Below are positions 16,432 to 26,172 of a DNA stretch of 64,000 nucleotides, piece after piece (within the stretch, counting starts at the first letter, position 1; each line of letters starts with the position of its first letter). The notes under the pieces were generated by a model, which saw only the letters and a list, made by a program, of their open reading frames with translations, ran no database searches and was not told where the DNA came from. The stretch is from Acinetobacter baumannii (lineage in GTDB: Bacteria; Pseudomonadota; Gammaproteobacteria; Pseudomonadales; Moraxellaceae): assembly GCF_009759685.1 (NCBI RefSeq), contig NZ_CP046654.1:3162001-3226000 (forward strand), written 5' to 3'. A program made the position numbers and the translations under genes.

Positions 16432-17451
16432 CTAATCATATTGGATCGTTACTGTTGCATTAGCTTTGACTTCACCGGCTGTTACATTCGAAGCAGTTTG
16501 ATAATAACGCGCTGTTAAAGGAATATCGTACTGTACTGTCTGGTTAGAACTTACTGTACCAATATCTAGTTTGTTTCCTTTTCGAATAGGATTGTTCGCG
16601 CCATTCATATTCCATAACAATTCCACACCAACTCCGTTCGCTTTAGTTGACTCAGCAGCACTGTTATTAATAACCTGACTATTTGAAGTGTCAGAAATGT
16701 AGTCAAAGCTTAAACTCAGAGTATTACTCGTTGGTACACCTGAGTTATTTTCCCCACCATTACAAAGAATCGATAAATTAAAGTTTTTCTCACCTTGAGT
16801 TGATCCAATAGCTCTAAAACCTGATTTCATCACAGTGGGAAGCTGAACAACCGTATCTATGCCGTTTTGAATTTCACAAGAAGATGATGCAATAAGAATA
16901 GGGGAGCTGCTCAATACTGTAGTTGTTAAGAAAGGGCGATTTTGTTGTCCTGTTACATAATAGGTACTGTAACGACCAGCAACTAATGCACCTGAACCTG
17001 TAGTTGCAGCAGTTTTAATCACTTCCATAACAAAATATCCTGGTGAAAGCGTATATGTTGTATTAGGAGTCAAGCTGCGTTTATAAGGGTAATATCCAGA
17101 AAAATCTGTAGAGTCGAATGCCTCTCTATAAAGTCGAATACCTATACCCGGAATATTGGTTGCATACACATTATTTCCAATCGAGCTAACAGGATAGTTT
17201 AATGGAAGTGCCGCTGTAATTTGGTCACTGACACGGTTGCAAGTTGCAGTCGAATTATTGGGTGAAATAGTAAAAGTATTCTTTTGGAGAACTGTTCCGA
17301 TTGGATCGGTCGGGCGTACTACAATAGTTCCAATCGTCATTGGAATATCGACTGTGGTAAAGCCCTTGCTTAAAGTACAGTTGGCATAGGTTTGGTTATA
17401 AATAAAAAAACTAGTGATGAGTAAACCGCTCTTTATAAGCATTTTTTTCAT
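16432..17451 (-). CDS. Two-domain fimbrial tip adhesin
   Basis: A 339-aa exported protein: signal peptide residues 1-23 ending TYA-N, an N-terminal lectin-like domain (about 24-190) and a C-terminal pilin domain (about 200-339). The pilin domain begins SCEIQNG and ends in alternating hydrophobic residues VTIQYD, the donor-strand and chaperone-recognition terminus. Conserved Cys pairs (C26/C72-type and C203/C240-type) match the FimH-like architecture. It is last in the fimbrial operon and overlaps the usher stop by ATGA, so it is translationally coupled. It probably caps the fibre and binds a surface ligand; the ligand is unknown. Confidence 0.82.
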   Translation of the reverse strand: MKKMLIKSGLLITSFFIYNQTYANCTLSKGFTTVDIPMTIGTIVVRPTDPIGTVLQKNTFTISPNNSTATCNRVSDQITAALPLNYPVSSIGNNVYATNIPGIGIRLYREAFDSTDFSGYYPYKRSLTPNTTYTLSPGYFVMEVIKTAATTGSGALVAGRYSTYYVTGQQNRPFLTTTVLSSSPILIASSSCEIQNGIDTVVQLPTVMKSGFRAIGSTQGEKNFNLSILCNGGENNSGVPTSNTLSLSFDYISDTSNSQVINNSAAESTKANGVGVELLWNMNGANNPIRKGNKLDIGTVSSNQTVQYDIPLTARYYQTASNVTAGEVKANATVTIQYD

Positions 17452-19985
17452 TTGCAGACTGCCTCTGTCATAATAATTGATTGTTTTTCCTGTAAGATTT
17501 TTGATTGGATGTCATAATCAAGTTGACATTCTTCACTATTACTTTGTCCCCATTTCACATAAAGATGATCTTGAGTTAGGGGAGTACGTAAATAAATCCG
17601 GCTACCTTGGGCTACCATTCCGACTATTTCATTGTTTTGATTAAAAACTTGTGCTGCAAATGGCAAATGGCCGCCATTAGGTGTTTGGGTGCTAATAAAA
17701 ACTGCATATCCCGTTTTTGTTGAAAAGTTAACTTTAGTGATCGATCCTGCATATGGGGCAATACGATGACTTGTTTCCGTAAGTTCAACAGTTGATGGCA
17801 TCCCTTGAGGGTCAAGGCTAATGTCATTTAAGCGATAGGGGGTTACATAAGGAATGACAGCATAACCTTGTTTATTAATGCTTAGACCAGAGGTATTGCC
17901 GACTCGAGCACCAGTCGCTTGAGGCGCATATACCAATACCATGGTCTGTACTTGGTCTGGGCCAAATAAAATACCTTGTGAGTGAGCGACCAAGCTTCCA
18001 TTTAAATTGATCATTTCTTGTTGGTATGTATCGGACTGACCAAAAGAAGCGCCTATAGTTGTATAGTTAGTACGGTAGGTGCCATTGATATTTAGGCTTG
18101 TTTGTCCTTGATCTTGATATGAAATTGATGAGCCATAATCAAAGCGGTTTCCGATATAACCACTCATTCCTAAAGTTCGGCTATCTTCTGAAATAGAACT
18201 ATTAAAATTAACGGTATTTTTTTTAAATTGAAGTGGAAAAGATAAAGACAACAAATATTGCGTTTCATGACCAGAATTTTGATTTTCTTGGTCAAGCTCA
18301 TGAGTAATTGCAGAAATACTGTAAGTCAGATCTTTAAATTGATTGCTATATCCAAATTGGAATTGTTGATTACGATTAGGCTGGTTCCAATAATTAATCC
18401 ACGAGCCTACTAAATAAAAATTACCCCATTGATTTGGGAGGCCTTGGTTTAATGTGATCTGAAATTCACTTTTTTGTTTCCCCACGGAAAAGCTATCAAT
18501 ATCTTGTTGTTGCAAGTCTCGAATTAAAATTGAATCGCGTAATTTCAAATAATTTTCTGTGGAATATTTATACGTAGCTAAAGTTAAATTGGTGTTGGTT
18601 GGAGTAAATAGTCGGTTATAACTTAAACGATAACTTCGTCCTTTAAGGGTGGGCTTTTGTTCGAACTCAGCTGACGACTGAGTTGCATCAAATGAAATTG
18701 CACCGATTGGGGTTGCAAATGCGCTACCTATTAAAAAAGACTGGTAGTTTTCAGTTGCCTGAAAGCCTGTATAGCTTGTTAAATAGTTATTGATACCTCT
18801 TTGATATTTACCTTGCACTAGCCATGGTTTTAGATTGATATTGGCATCTCTAAAATGTCCCAAAGTAAAAGAATATCGGCTCATTTTAGGTCTTAGCATC
18901 TCAATGACAGAAGCATAAGGAATAGAAAACTTTTGAATTTCTCCATTTGTTTCATATATAGAGACTTGTAATTCGCCACCGAAGCCTGTGGGATAAAGAT
19001 CATTAATTTCAAAACTTCCGGGTGTAACAGTCGTTTGATAAATTAAATTTCCTTGCTGACGTACCTCTACTTTTGCATTGGTTTTAGCATAACCTCGAAT
19101 TTGGGGAGCATATCCGAGCATACTGTTAGGAAGCATGCGGTCATCACTTGATATGTTAATCCCACGATAAGGTAGGGCATCAAAAAAATTATTATTGGTA
19201 AAATAATCACCTAAGGTAACAATACTATTGAGCTTGGGAAAAGCCTTTTGGGCATATGTATTATTTGATGTGTAGGAAGAAACCTTTTCTTGTATTTCAT
19301 TATGATCTTGCCATTTCCACTGCCCAGTATGGCGTAATTGCCAATCATAGAGATTTAGACCAACATTTGTACCCATAAACGCATGATTTTTTTCATGGTT
19401 ATTATTTACAATACGATAGGCAGAAGCATTGTATGCAAAAAAAGCTGCATTTATACCGCGGTCCCATAAACGTGGGTCGACATACCCTTGAGCATTCTTT
19501 TGTAAAGCAACTTGTGGTATTGAAATATCAAGTCTCAGACGAGAAGTATCAAATTGATAAAAAGCATCGTTAACCCACTTGTCCAAGTCATTACAGGTAA
19601 AGGTACTACTTACTTCATGATGAAGAATTTCTGGTTTAACTCCATATTCTAAAAGCATATCTGGGGTAAAACAGGTCTTTGCATTCTCATTCGAACGAGT
19701 ACTTTTAAAAACAAACTTTCGTTTTCCTAACCACTGCCCATTAATATAGACGTCAAGACTATATTCACCCGGTAAAATAGGATTGCCGTACTTAAATCGA
19801 CCAATATCAATTTTCTGTGCATTTCCCACTAAAAAATTAGTATCAAAATCAGCTTTTAAAATATTTTCCCTATTCATATTGTCTGATGCATATACAGTTA
19901 AAGGGATATTAATTGCGAGACTCAATACTAAATAATATGTAGTGCGCTTTTTAAAGCATATACTGGATATGAACCATTCTGACAT
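17448..19985 (-). CDS. Fimbrial outer-membrane usher (FimD/PapC family)
   Basis: An 845-aa usher. A signal-like hydrophobic segment at about 13-33 is followed by FDTNFLVGNAQKIDIGRFKYGNPILPG (usher N-domain), a large 24-strand barrel with plug (FEINDLYPTGFGGELQVSIYE near 330), and C-terminal domains with GARVGNTSGL and the GVVTPYRLNDISLDP-like TPYRLNDISLDP. It forms the secretion and assembly pore in the outer membrane for chaperone-pilin complexes. Length and domain order are normal. The gene is followed by the adhesin with a four-base overlap and preceded by the chaperone. Confidence 0.92.
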   Translation of the reverse strand: MSEWFISSICFKKRTTYYLVLSLAINIPLTVYASDNMNRENILKADFDTNFLVGNAQKIDIGRFKYGNPILPGEYSLDVYINGQWLGKRKFVFKSTRSNENAKTCFTPDMLLEYGVKPEILHHEVSSTFTCNDLDKWVNDAFYQFDTSRLRLDISIPQVALQKNAQGYVDPRLWDRGINAAFFAYNASAYRIVNNNHEKNHAFMGTNVGLNLYDWQLRHTGQWKWQDHNEIQEKVSSYTSNNTYAQKAFPKLNSIVTLGDYFTNNNFFDALPYRGINISSDDRMLPNSMLGYAPQIRGYAKTNAKVEVRQQGNLIYQTTVTPGSFEINDLYPTGFGGELQVSIYETNGEIQKFSIPYASVIEMLRPKMSRYSFTLGHFRDANINLKPWLVQGKYQRGINNYLTSYTGFQATENYQSFLIGSAFATPIGAISFDATQSSAEFEQKPTLKGRSYRLSYNRLFTPTNTNLTLATYKYSTENYLKLRDSILIRDLQQQDIDSFSVGKQKSEFQITLNQGLPNQWGNFYLVGSWINYWNQPNRNQQFQFGYSNQFKDLTYSISAITHELDQENQNSGHETQYLLSLSFPLQFKKNTVNFNSSISEDSRTLGMSGYIGNRFDYGSSISYQDQGQTSLNINGTYRTNYTTIGASFGQSDTYQQEMINLNGSLVAHSQGILFGPDQVQTMVLVYAPQATGARVGNTSGLSINKQGYAVIPYVTPYRLNDISLDPQGMPSTVELTETSHRIAPYAGSITKVNFSTKTGYAVFISTQTPNGGHLPFAAQVFNQNNEIVGMVAQGSRIYLRTPLTQDHLYVKWGQSNSEECQLDYDIQSKILQEKQSIIMTEAVCK

Positions 19986-20036
19986 CGTCTTTATGCCTGT
20001 TCATGTGTAGGTGTTTAAATTAAAAAGTAGGTAAGC

Positions 20037-20777
20037 TTAGAACCTTATTACTTGTTCAATTCTTCCACCATAATCATTTATATAAACAAAGCTCATATTT
20101 GTTATATTGCTATTTTTAAGTTTTATTTGATCTTCTGAAAAAGGAGAAAGCATTAAACCCTGTTTTAATAAATCTGTTTTTTGATGATTTATTTCTTGAA
20201 AAATTGAGCTTATTGTAATGTAAAAGGGAGTAGGGTTTTTAATAAGCAAGTTTTCACCATTTTTTACCCACTGAATTTTTTCACTTAATGTATTAATATT
20301 TTCCTTTAAATTTACTGGGCGATAAAAGAACTTAATTCGTGAACGTATCGCTAATTGAAGAAAATTATTGGTTAATACATCATTATTTTCTTGTTTTTTA
20401 CCTTCCGGCCTTGGTGGTATATCTAATACATTAAGCCAAAATACACTTTCTTTATTTTGGTTTAATTGAGAAGCATTAGGTAGTGCAGTAATTCGTAAAG
20501 TTTGCCCTTTAGAGGGTTCTACTCTTGAAATAGGTGGTGTAATGATAAAAGGGACATTCGCTTCATCGGGAGTTGATTTAGCGTTTCCATCATCAATCCA
20601 AGCTTGAACCAAGGAAGGCGCTGTACCGTTATTGCTGAGTTGTAAGTTTACTTCTCGAGCATCTGATAGATAGATTACACGTGTACCATGAAGTACTATT
20701 TCGGCATGCCCTGTAGTAGCAATTAATGCTTGAAGACAAGCCATTCCCCAAAAAAATTTACGACCACGAAAAAGCAT
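20037..20777 (-). CDS. Periplasmic fimbrial chaperone (PapD/FimC family)
   Basis: A 246-aa periplasmic protein with signal peptide (about 1-25, ending GHA-E) and two immunoglobulin-like domains. LHGTRVIYLSDAREVNLQLSN is the first-strand region, with the donor-groove Arg (R33-type) in TRVIY. FIITPPISRVEPSKGQTLRI is the family signature segment, and the second domain follows RSRIKFFYRP. It donates a strand to pilins and delivers them to the usher. It sits between pilin and usher genes, separated from the pilin by a 70-bp gap that holds a hairpin. Confidence 0.92.
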   Translation of the reverse strand: MLFRGRKFFWGMACLQALIATTGHAEIVLHGTRVIYLSDAREVNLQLSNNGTAPSLVQAWIDDGNAKSTPDEANVPFIITPPISRVEPSKGQTLRITALPNASQLNQNKESVFWLNVLDIPPRPEGKKQENNDVLTNNFLQLAIRSRIKFFYRPVNLKENINTLSEKIQWVKNGENLLIKNPTPFYITISSIFQEINHQKTDLLKQGLMLSPFSEDQIKLKNSNITNMSFVYINDYGGRIEQVIRF

Positions 20778-20814
20778 GAGTCATATTCTCAATAATAAAT
20801 AATAGATGAGATAT

Positions 20815-20838
20815 AGCTTCTATTTAAAAATAGAAGCT
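20815..20838 (-). promoter_or_regulatory. Intercistronic hairpin after the major pilin gene
   Basis: AGCTTCTATTT and AAATAGAAGCT form an 11-bp inverted repeat nine bases after the pilin stop and ahead of the chaperone gene. The T run that a strong terminator needs is absent. Such hairpins in fimbrial operons typically allow partial readthrough or protect the pilin mRNA 3' end, keeping pilin more abundant than chaperone and usher. Confidence 0.5.
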
Positions 20839-20847
20839 GGTTTTAAT

Positions 20848-21384
20848 TTATTGATAAATAATCGTGTATTTCACTTGTGACGTTACAGTACCTGCTGTAG
20901 ATGCTCCAGTTGCATAATATTCAGCATAATAATTAAGATCGGCATTCCCCCCAGCAGAAACATTTACCCATTGTGAGTTATCTTGTGCACCAGAAGCACC
21001 TTTCGCAATTACAGGAATTACTGCATTGTTGCTACCCAATAATTGGATGTTGACATTAGCAGCTGCACCAGAGGTAGCTTGGTTCAATAGTCGACCAGTA
21101 TTAAAATCAACTGTTGCGCCTGGTTCAAAATAAGTCGCGACTTTACCAACTGAAGCACAATTCGTTAAATTGATTTGAAAAGGTGTACGACCAGCAACAT
21201 CGCCCGCATTTTTCAAAGATTGAGATGATACTGTTGGTAAATTTACAGTGAGATTTTTATCACCAGTATCAATCGTACACGTATTATCAGTTACTAAACC
21301 ATTAATAGTGATCGTACCATCAGCTGCTTGTGCTGCTGCAATATTAAAAAGAGAACTAGCCGCAATAAAAATAAATTTTTTCAT
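20848..21384 (-). CDS. Major fimbrial subunit (type 1 pilin-like)
   Basis: The start is placed at MKKFIFIAAS (ATG at 21382-21384), which has GGGGA five bases upstream and begins a proper signal peptide ending AQA-ADG. A longer upstream frame has no RBS. The mature pilin of about 158 residues has GTITINGLVTDNTCTID near the N-terminus, which supplies the donor strand and first Cys, a second Cys in NLTNCAS, and the C-terminal alternating motif VKYTIIYQ recognised by chaperones. It is first in the four-gene operon and polymerises into the fibre shaft. Distinct from the Csu spore-coat-U type of pili. Confidence 0.87.
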   Translation of the reverse strand: MKKFIFIAASSLFNIAAAQAADGTITINGLVTDNTCTIDTGDKNLTVNLPTVSSQSLKNAGDVAGRTPFQINLTNCASVGKVATYFEPGATVDFNTGRLLNQATSGAAANVNIQLLGSNNAVIPVIAKGASGAQDNSQWVNVSAGGNADLNYYAEYYATGASTAGTVTSQVKYTIIYQ

Positions 21385-21829
21385 AAAATCCCCAGAATAT
21401 TCAATAAATATCGCTTTATTACTCTTCAGTGCTTTTATTCTGATCAAGTAATGCGGTGGAAATATAGCACCTTTCAAGTAAAAAACAAGAATAACATTAT
21501 ATTTTTATGTATTTTGATTGGTTATTTTTTATTGATAAATGCGGTTTTTATTTTAATTTATACCATATGGTAAAATATCATGAAATTATTTTATTTAAAT
21601 TAATTTGATAATAATTTTCATTTAAGTTTTTTAATTTTTAAGAATTGATTCTTTTATTGTAATTTTATATAAATTATATATTTTTTGATAAATTAACTGG
21701 TTGATTTTTATTATTATAATTAATTTTTATATATCGTGTAAATATATTTATTTTTTTAAGAAAATTTTAAGGTTTAATTCCTAGTGTTTTAGTTGTAATT
21801 CAATAAAAGATCATCTGGAGTTTGGTTCC
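21385..21829. promoter_or_regulatory. Divergent regulatory region of fimbrial operon
   Basis: A 445-bp, extremely AT-rich gap between the divergent pilin gene and the 116-aa gene. It must hold the fimbrial promoter. The A/T tracts would suit binding by H-NS-like silencers. No invertible repeats of the fimS type were seen flanking a promoter segment. Individual -35/-10 elements cannot be chosen with confidence. Confidence 0.4.
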
Positions 21830-22180
21830 ATGAACAACATGAAATACACGTATAAACCGAATTATTTTTTCTTTGCTCATAAATTAGTCTTGTTTTTAAA
21901 AGACTATTTACTCAAACATCCTACTGAACAGAACACGACGTTTAATTTACAAACAATTTATGATGTCTTTAGCCACGATCTAGCCTCTAGCACAACAAAT
22001 CTAGAAGGTATTCTAAACATTGCGGATGAGTATGTTTTAGAAACAGAAGAGGGCCTTTTACCATTGATTAGTAGCCACTCAATCAATTTAAAGAATCATG
22101 TACTTTCTTTAGAGTTTTCACCTAAAGCGTTAACAAGCTTATTGTCGGGGCGTTCATTAGTGAATCCGAAGGCTGCTTAG
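21830..22180 (+). CDS. Hypothetical protein, 116 aa
   Basis: A 116-aa protein with a TGGAG RBS 10 bases before the ATG. It is helical with no signal peptide; FFFAHKLVLFLKDYLL near the N-terminus is amphipathic rather than a membrane helix. The C-terminus ends in FSPKALTSLLSGRSL. No family recognised. It is divergent from the fimbrial operon and 63 bp upstream of another small gene, so the pair could be cotranscribed. Confidence 0.55.
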   Translation: MNNMKYTYKPNYFFFAHKLVLFLKDYLLKHPTEQNTTFNLQTIYDVFSHDLASSTTNLEGILNIADEYVLETEEGLLPLISSHSINLKNHVLSLEFSPKALTSLLSGRSLVNPKAA

Positions 22181-22243
22181 ATTTTCTTTTAAGGTAGAAT
22201 GAACTCATATAAAATTCATAAAATTTATTTTTAAGAGTTATTT

Positions 22244-22456
22244 ATGAGTAAAGACTTTAAAGCCTTAACTTATATTGCGGATGATAATATAGCAGATACA
22301 GTGACTTGGCTCTTACACCATCAAGATGTTTTTGAAACTTTTCACTTTGATGTATTGAGCCAAGAGTTATCGGTTACACATGCGGCAGGTAGGGATATTA
22401 TTCGAGTTGGAACCTTTCTGAATGCTACTTATGGAATATTAGTCACTTCTGTATAA
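22244..22456 (+). CDS. Hypothetical protein, 70 aa
   Basis: A 70-residue soluble protein of mixed helix and strand pattern (DDNIADTVTWLLHH, then DVLSQELSVTHAAGRDIIRVG). AAGAG at 22230-22234 precedes the ATG at normal distance and a clear terminator follows the stop. No domain recognised. It is convergent with bioB. Confidence 0.55.
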   Translation: MSKDFKALTYIADDNIADTVTWLLHHQDVFETFHFDVLSQELSVTHAAGRDIIRVGTFLNATYGILVTSV

Positions 22457-22461
22457 ATGAA

Positions 22462-22487
22462 AAAAGCCCTGAATGATCAGGGCTTTT
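22462..22487. terminator. Bidirectional terminator between small gene and bioB
   Basis: AGCCCTGA/TCAGGGCT stem flanked by A and T runs, six bases after one stop and 15 bases from the bioB stop. Confidence 0.82.
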
Positions 22488-22501
22488 CAATTTTGATGAG
22501 G

Positions 22502-23503
22502 TTAAGCACTCATCGCATCTACTGATAAATCAGAAACAGTTGGTTTTGGCTTTTCAGCTGTTAACCCTAATTTATTAAATAACGCTTGGTCTTTACCTTC
22601 ACCTGTATTTGGCGTCGTAAGTAATTTATCACCAGAGAACAGAGAATTTGCACCCGCCATAAATGCTAAAGCTTGATCTGAGTCACTTAAAGATTCACGA
22701 CCAGCAGATAAACGAATATAACTATGCGGCATAATGATACGTGCTACCGCAATAGTACGAATCCATTCAATAACATCTAGTTTTTCAACATCAGCTAATG
22801 GTGTACCTTCAATTGGAACAAGCATGTTGATTGGCACAGATTCTGGATGAATAGGCAAGGTTGCTAACTCATGTAACAAACCAATGCGATCTTCACGGCT
22901 TTCACCTAAACCAACAATACCGCCACTACATACTTTCATACCAGCTTGACGTACATAATCTAAAGTATTCAAACGATCATCAAAAGTACGTGTGCTGATG
23001 ATGTGGGAATAATACTCGCGAGAAGTATCAAGGTTATGGTTGTAATAGTCTAAACCAGCATCTTTTAGGCGTTCTGCTTGTGATTGATTAAGCATACCTA
23101 AAGTCATACAGGTTTCCATACCTAATGCTTTAACTTCACGTACCATTTCTAAAACATAAGGCATATCGCGCTCATGAGGGTTACGCCAAGCAGCACCCAT
23201 ACAAAAACGAGATGAACCTGAATCTTTTGCAGCTTTTGCTTCGCTAATTACTTTTTCAACAGCAATACGTTTTTCTGCTTCTAATTTTGAATCGTAATGT
23301 GCAGATTGAGAGCAATATTTGCAATCTTCAGGACATTTACCCGTTTTAATAGATAAAAGGGTGCTGACCTGAATTGTATTGGCAGTGAAGTGCTCACGGT
23401 GTACTTGTTGAGCCTTAAAAACTAAATCCAAAAAAGGTTGTTCATATAGAGCTTGGATTTCTTCACGAGTCCAATCATTACGTAGAGTCATTGTCATATC
23501 CAT
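22502..23503 (-). CDS. bioB: Biotin synthase
   Basis: A 333-aa radical SAM enzyme that inserts sulfur into dethiobiotin in the last step of biotin synthesis. The cluster motif [12 protein letters not shown] near residues 52-63 binds the SAM [4Fe-4S] cluster. [23 protein letters not shown] and [12 protein letters not shown] are BioB signature segments, and the Arg of YIRLSAGRE coordinates the [2Fe-2S] cluster. Length is typical. It stands alone here, away from the other bio genes. The C-terminal 20 residues are variable. Identification is secure. Confidence 0.97.
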   Translation of the reverse strand: MDMTMTLRNDWTREEIQALYEQPFLDLVFKAQQVHREHFTANTIQVSTLLSIKTGKCPEDCKYCSQSAHYDSKLEAEKRIAVEKVISEAKAAKDSGSSRFCMGAAWRNPHERDMPYVLEMVREVKALGMETCMTLGMLNQSQAERLKDAGLDYYNHNLDTSREYYSHIISTRTFDDRLNTLDYVRQAGMKVCSGGIVGLGESREDRIGLLHELATLPIHPESVPINMLVPIEGTPLADVEKLDVIEWIRTIAVARIIMPHSYIRLSAGRESLSDSDQALAFMAGANSLFSGDKLLTTPNTGEGKDQALFNKLGLTAEKPKPTVSDLSVDAMSA

Positions 23504-23590
23504 GATGATGGCATTAATTCACTGTACATAATCATACAGAATTCGTATTAAAGCTATAGGGCAAAAAACATCATTTTTTTAATTTGATAG

Positions 23591-24679
23591 CTAAAGTTGA
23601 TTAAGTTGCTGTTCAATTGCCCAATCAATATGCACATTGACGATTTCGTCATGTAAACTTTTGCCTTTGTTTAGCTGATCTACAATTTCTTTTGAGTACG
23701 GTGCGTTGCCTAAACCGATAGCAATATTACGTTTGAAGGATTGATAACCTGTACGTCGTATTGGGCTGCCTTCTGTATTGGCTAAAAAAGTAGCTTCGTC
23801 CCACTGCCAAATATCAAGCAGACTAATATTATCTAAACCATGTCTAGGATTGAAATCGGGAATAGACGCTGTTTTAGCAAAACTATTCCACGGGCAAATT
23901 AATTGGCAGTCATCACAACCAAATATCCGGTTACCAATGCCTGCACGTAATTCTTCTGCAATGATTCCTTTATATTCGATGGTGAGATAAGCAATACAGC
24001 GTCTAGCATCTAACATATAAGGTTCGACAATCGCTTGTGTCGGGCAAATATCAATACACGCACTACAAGAACCGCAGTGAGAAGTAGCAGGTTCATCAAA
24101 AGGTAAGTCGAGTGATGTAAATAGTTCACCTAAGACAAAGAATGAACCCGACTTTTTATGAATGAGTAAAGTATGTTTACCTGTCCAGCCCATCCCAGCA
24201 CTTTCAGCTAATGATTTCTCAAAAATAGGTGCCGAGTCTGCAAAAGGGCGAGATTCAAAATCTCCCACTTTTTCACGGATACGTGTGGCTAACGTTTTTA
24301 ATCTGCCACGCATCACCTTATGGTAATCACGACCACGAGCATAACGGGCAATAATCGCAGAGTTTGGTTCAAAAGGTACATATCGCGGTTTTGGCGATTC
24401 CACCAAATAATTCATACGTACGCAAATAATACTTTTTGTTCCTGGCACCAATAAAGTTGGATCTGCTCGCTTTTCCAGATTTTCTTCTAAATAGGTCATA
24501 TCTGCATGATAACCACGTTCAAGGTAATCTAAAAAACGTGGCATTTGCTCTTGAGCATCTGGTTTGGCAATGACACAATCAGCAAAACCCAAGTCTAATG
24601 CTTGAGCTTTGATCCATGCTTTTAATTCATGTGGATCAATTTGTTGCACTGCAATGCGTGATGTGTTGGAAGATGTCAT
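23591..24679 (-). CDS. queG: Epoxyqueuosine reductase
   Basis: A 362-aa cytoplasmic enzyme for the last step of queuosine synthesis in tRNA, reducing epoxyqueuosine with cobalamin. Two [4Fe-4S] motifs are visible: CGSCSACIDICPTQAI near 202-217 and CDDCQLICPWN near 253-263. RYARGRDYHKVM and FADSAPIFEKSLAE are family segments. The gene is divergent from the NAD(P)HX repair gene with only 28 bp between starts, so the promoters must overlap. Confidence 0.95.
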   Translation of the reverse strand: MTSSNTSRIAVQQIDPHELKAWIKAQALDLGFADCVIAKPDAQEQMPRFLDYLERGYHADMTYLEENLEKRADPTLLVPGTKSIICVRMNYLVESPKPRYVPFEPNSAIIARYARGRDYHKVMRGRLKTLATRIREKVGDFESRPFADSAPIFEKSLAESAGMGWTGKHTLLIHKKSGSFFVLGELFTSLDLPFDEPATSHCGSCSACIDICPTQAIVEPYMLDARRCIAYLTIEYKGIIAEELRAGIGNRIFGCDDCQLICPWNSFAKTASIPDFNPRHGLDNISLLDIWQWDEATFLANTEGSPIRRTGYQSFKRNIAIGLGNAPYSKEIVDQLNKGKSLHDEIVNVHIDWAIEQQLNQL

Positions 24680-24707
24680 AAACCGAAAAATGCAAGAGGA
24701 TAAGAAT

Positions 24708-26168
24708 ATGCAGGCGGTAGTTTACCATAGCCAAGATATCCAGGCATGGGAGCAACGTTGGTTTGCTGCGCAAAACTCCTCATTAGGCCTAATGCAACAA
24801 GCAGCTTGGTCAATCACTCAACAACTCATTGTACTTTTTCAAAAACAAAATTTTAAGAATATTGCTGTTTGGTGCGGACAGGGTAATAACGCTGGTGATG
24901 GCTATTTTATAGCAAGCTATCTCAAACAAGCTGGGTTTCAGGTTGAAATATTTGCGGCTGAGTTGGGCGAGTCAGCTGATTTACACCACGCTGTCCATTT
25001 TGCGAAAGAAAATCATGTTCAAATACACCAAGGTTTTGAGATCAACGGGACATTTGATTGTCATATTGATGCATTGTTTGGGATTGGTTTAAACCGTGAA
25101 TTAAACGGTTATTGGCAACACGCGATTCAACAATTTAATGGGCAAGCAGGGCTAAAAATTTCGATTGATATACCAAGTGGTTTACATGCAAATACTGGCT
25201 CTACTTTACCTTGCGCAATACGGGCTGATCATACATTTACTGTTTTAGGGCTTAAAGCAGGATTGTTTACAGGCCAAGGTAAAGAATATGCAGGACAAAT
25301 TCATTTAATTAATTTAATACCAATAGACCAAGAGCTGAAACCTCTTGCTTACTTGACGCCAACACATATCAAACTTCCTAAACGTTTGGCTTTTGGACAT
25401 AAAGGAAGTTATGGGCATGTTTTGGTGATAGGTGGACATGAGCAAATGGGCGGGGCCGTCATTATGGCTGCTGAAGCTGCTTTTCATGCAGGGGCAGGCA
25501 AGGTTACGGTAGTTTGTCATCGCAACCATCATCAGGCTATTTTGTCGCGAGCTCCTAATATTATGCTGCGTGATATTAATGATTTCGATGAAAACGGTAT
25601 TAAAGAAATTTTATCTCAGGTTGATGCAGTATGTTTTGGAATGGGGTTAGGTCGTGATGACTGGGCACACCAAATCTATCAACAGTGGTTTAATTATTTA
25701 AATCAGACTTCACATTTAGAAGTTGTATTAGATGCAGATGCCCTATGGTTTCTCGCAAAGCAGCCTGAAAAATTGAGTTTACATATTTATGCAACACCTC
25801 ATCCGGGGGAGGCCGCTACATTACTTGGTTGTTCTACTTGGCAAATTGAAAATGACAGAATTACTGCGATTTATGCGTTGCAGCAAAAATATGCAGGCCA
25901 GTGGGTGCTTAAAGGAGCAGGCAGCTTAATTTTAGAAGATAACTTGTATATTTGTAAGCAAGGTAATGCAGGTATGGGAACTGGTGGAATGGGAGATGTC
26001 TTAGCAGGAATGATTGCAAGCTTGAAAGCCCAGTTCCATAAAGCAGTTACCCTACATGAGATCGTAACCCTCCATGCTCAGGCAGGTGACCAACTTGCCA
26101 AACAAGGCATGCGCGGTTTACAAGCTTATGAGATGAACCAAGCAATTACTCAAGTAGTAAACCAGTAA
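24708..26168 (+). CDS. nnrD: Bifunctional NAD(P)HX epimerase/dehydratase
   Basis: The start at ATG 24708 is chosen because AGAGGA lies at proper spacing; longer in-frame starts fall inside the divergent queG. The 486-aa protein joins an N-terminal YjeF_N epimerase (about 1-205, with CGQGNNAGDGY) and a C-terminal ADP-dependent ribokinase-like dehydratase (about 215-486, with GHKGSYGHVLVIGG, and NAGMGTGGMGDVLAGMIA near the end). Together they repair hydrated NADH and NADPH. The fused form corresponds to E. coli YjeF/Nnr. It converges with ruvC, 4 bp between stops. Confidence 0.94.
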   Translation: MQAVVYHSQDIQAWEQRWFAAQNSSLGLMQQAAWSITQQLIVLFQKQNFKNIAVWCGQGNNAGDGYFIASYLKQAGFQVEIFAAELGESADLHHAVHFAKENHVQIHQGFEINGTFDCHIDALFGIGLNRELNGYWQHAIQQFNGQAGLKISIDIPSGLHANTGSTLPCAIRADHTFTVLGLKAGLFTGQGKEYAGQIHLINLIPIDQELKPLAYLTPTHIKLPKRLAFGHKGSYGHVLVIGGHEQMGGAVIMAAEAAFHAGAGKVTVVCHRNHHQAILSRAPNIMLRDINDFDENGIKEILSQVDAVCFGMGLGRDDWAHQIYQQWFNYLNQTSHLEVVLDADALWFLAKQPEKLSLHIYATPHPGEAATLLGCSTWQIENDRITAIYALQQKYAGQWVLKGAGSLILEDNLYICKQGNAGMGTGGMGDVLAGMIASLKAQFHKAVTLHEIVTLHAQAGDQLAKQGMRGLQAYEMNQAITQVVNQ

Positions 26169-26172
26169 AGCT

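Noticed and set aside
21385..21829. Invertible promoter switch for the fimbrial operon
   Set aside because: No flanking inverted repeats and no nearby FimB/E-type recombinase.
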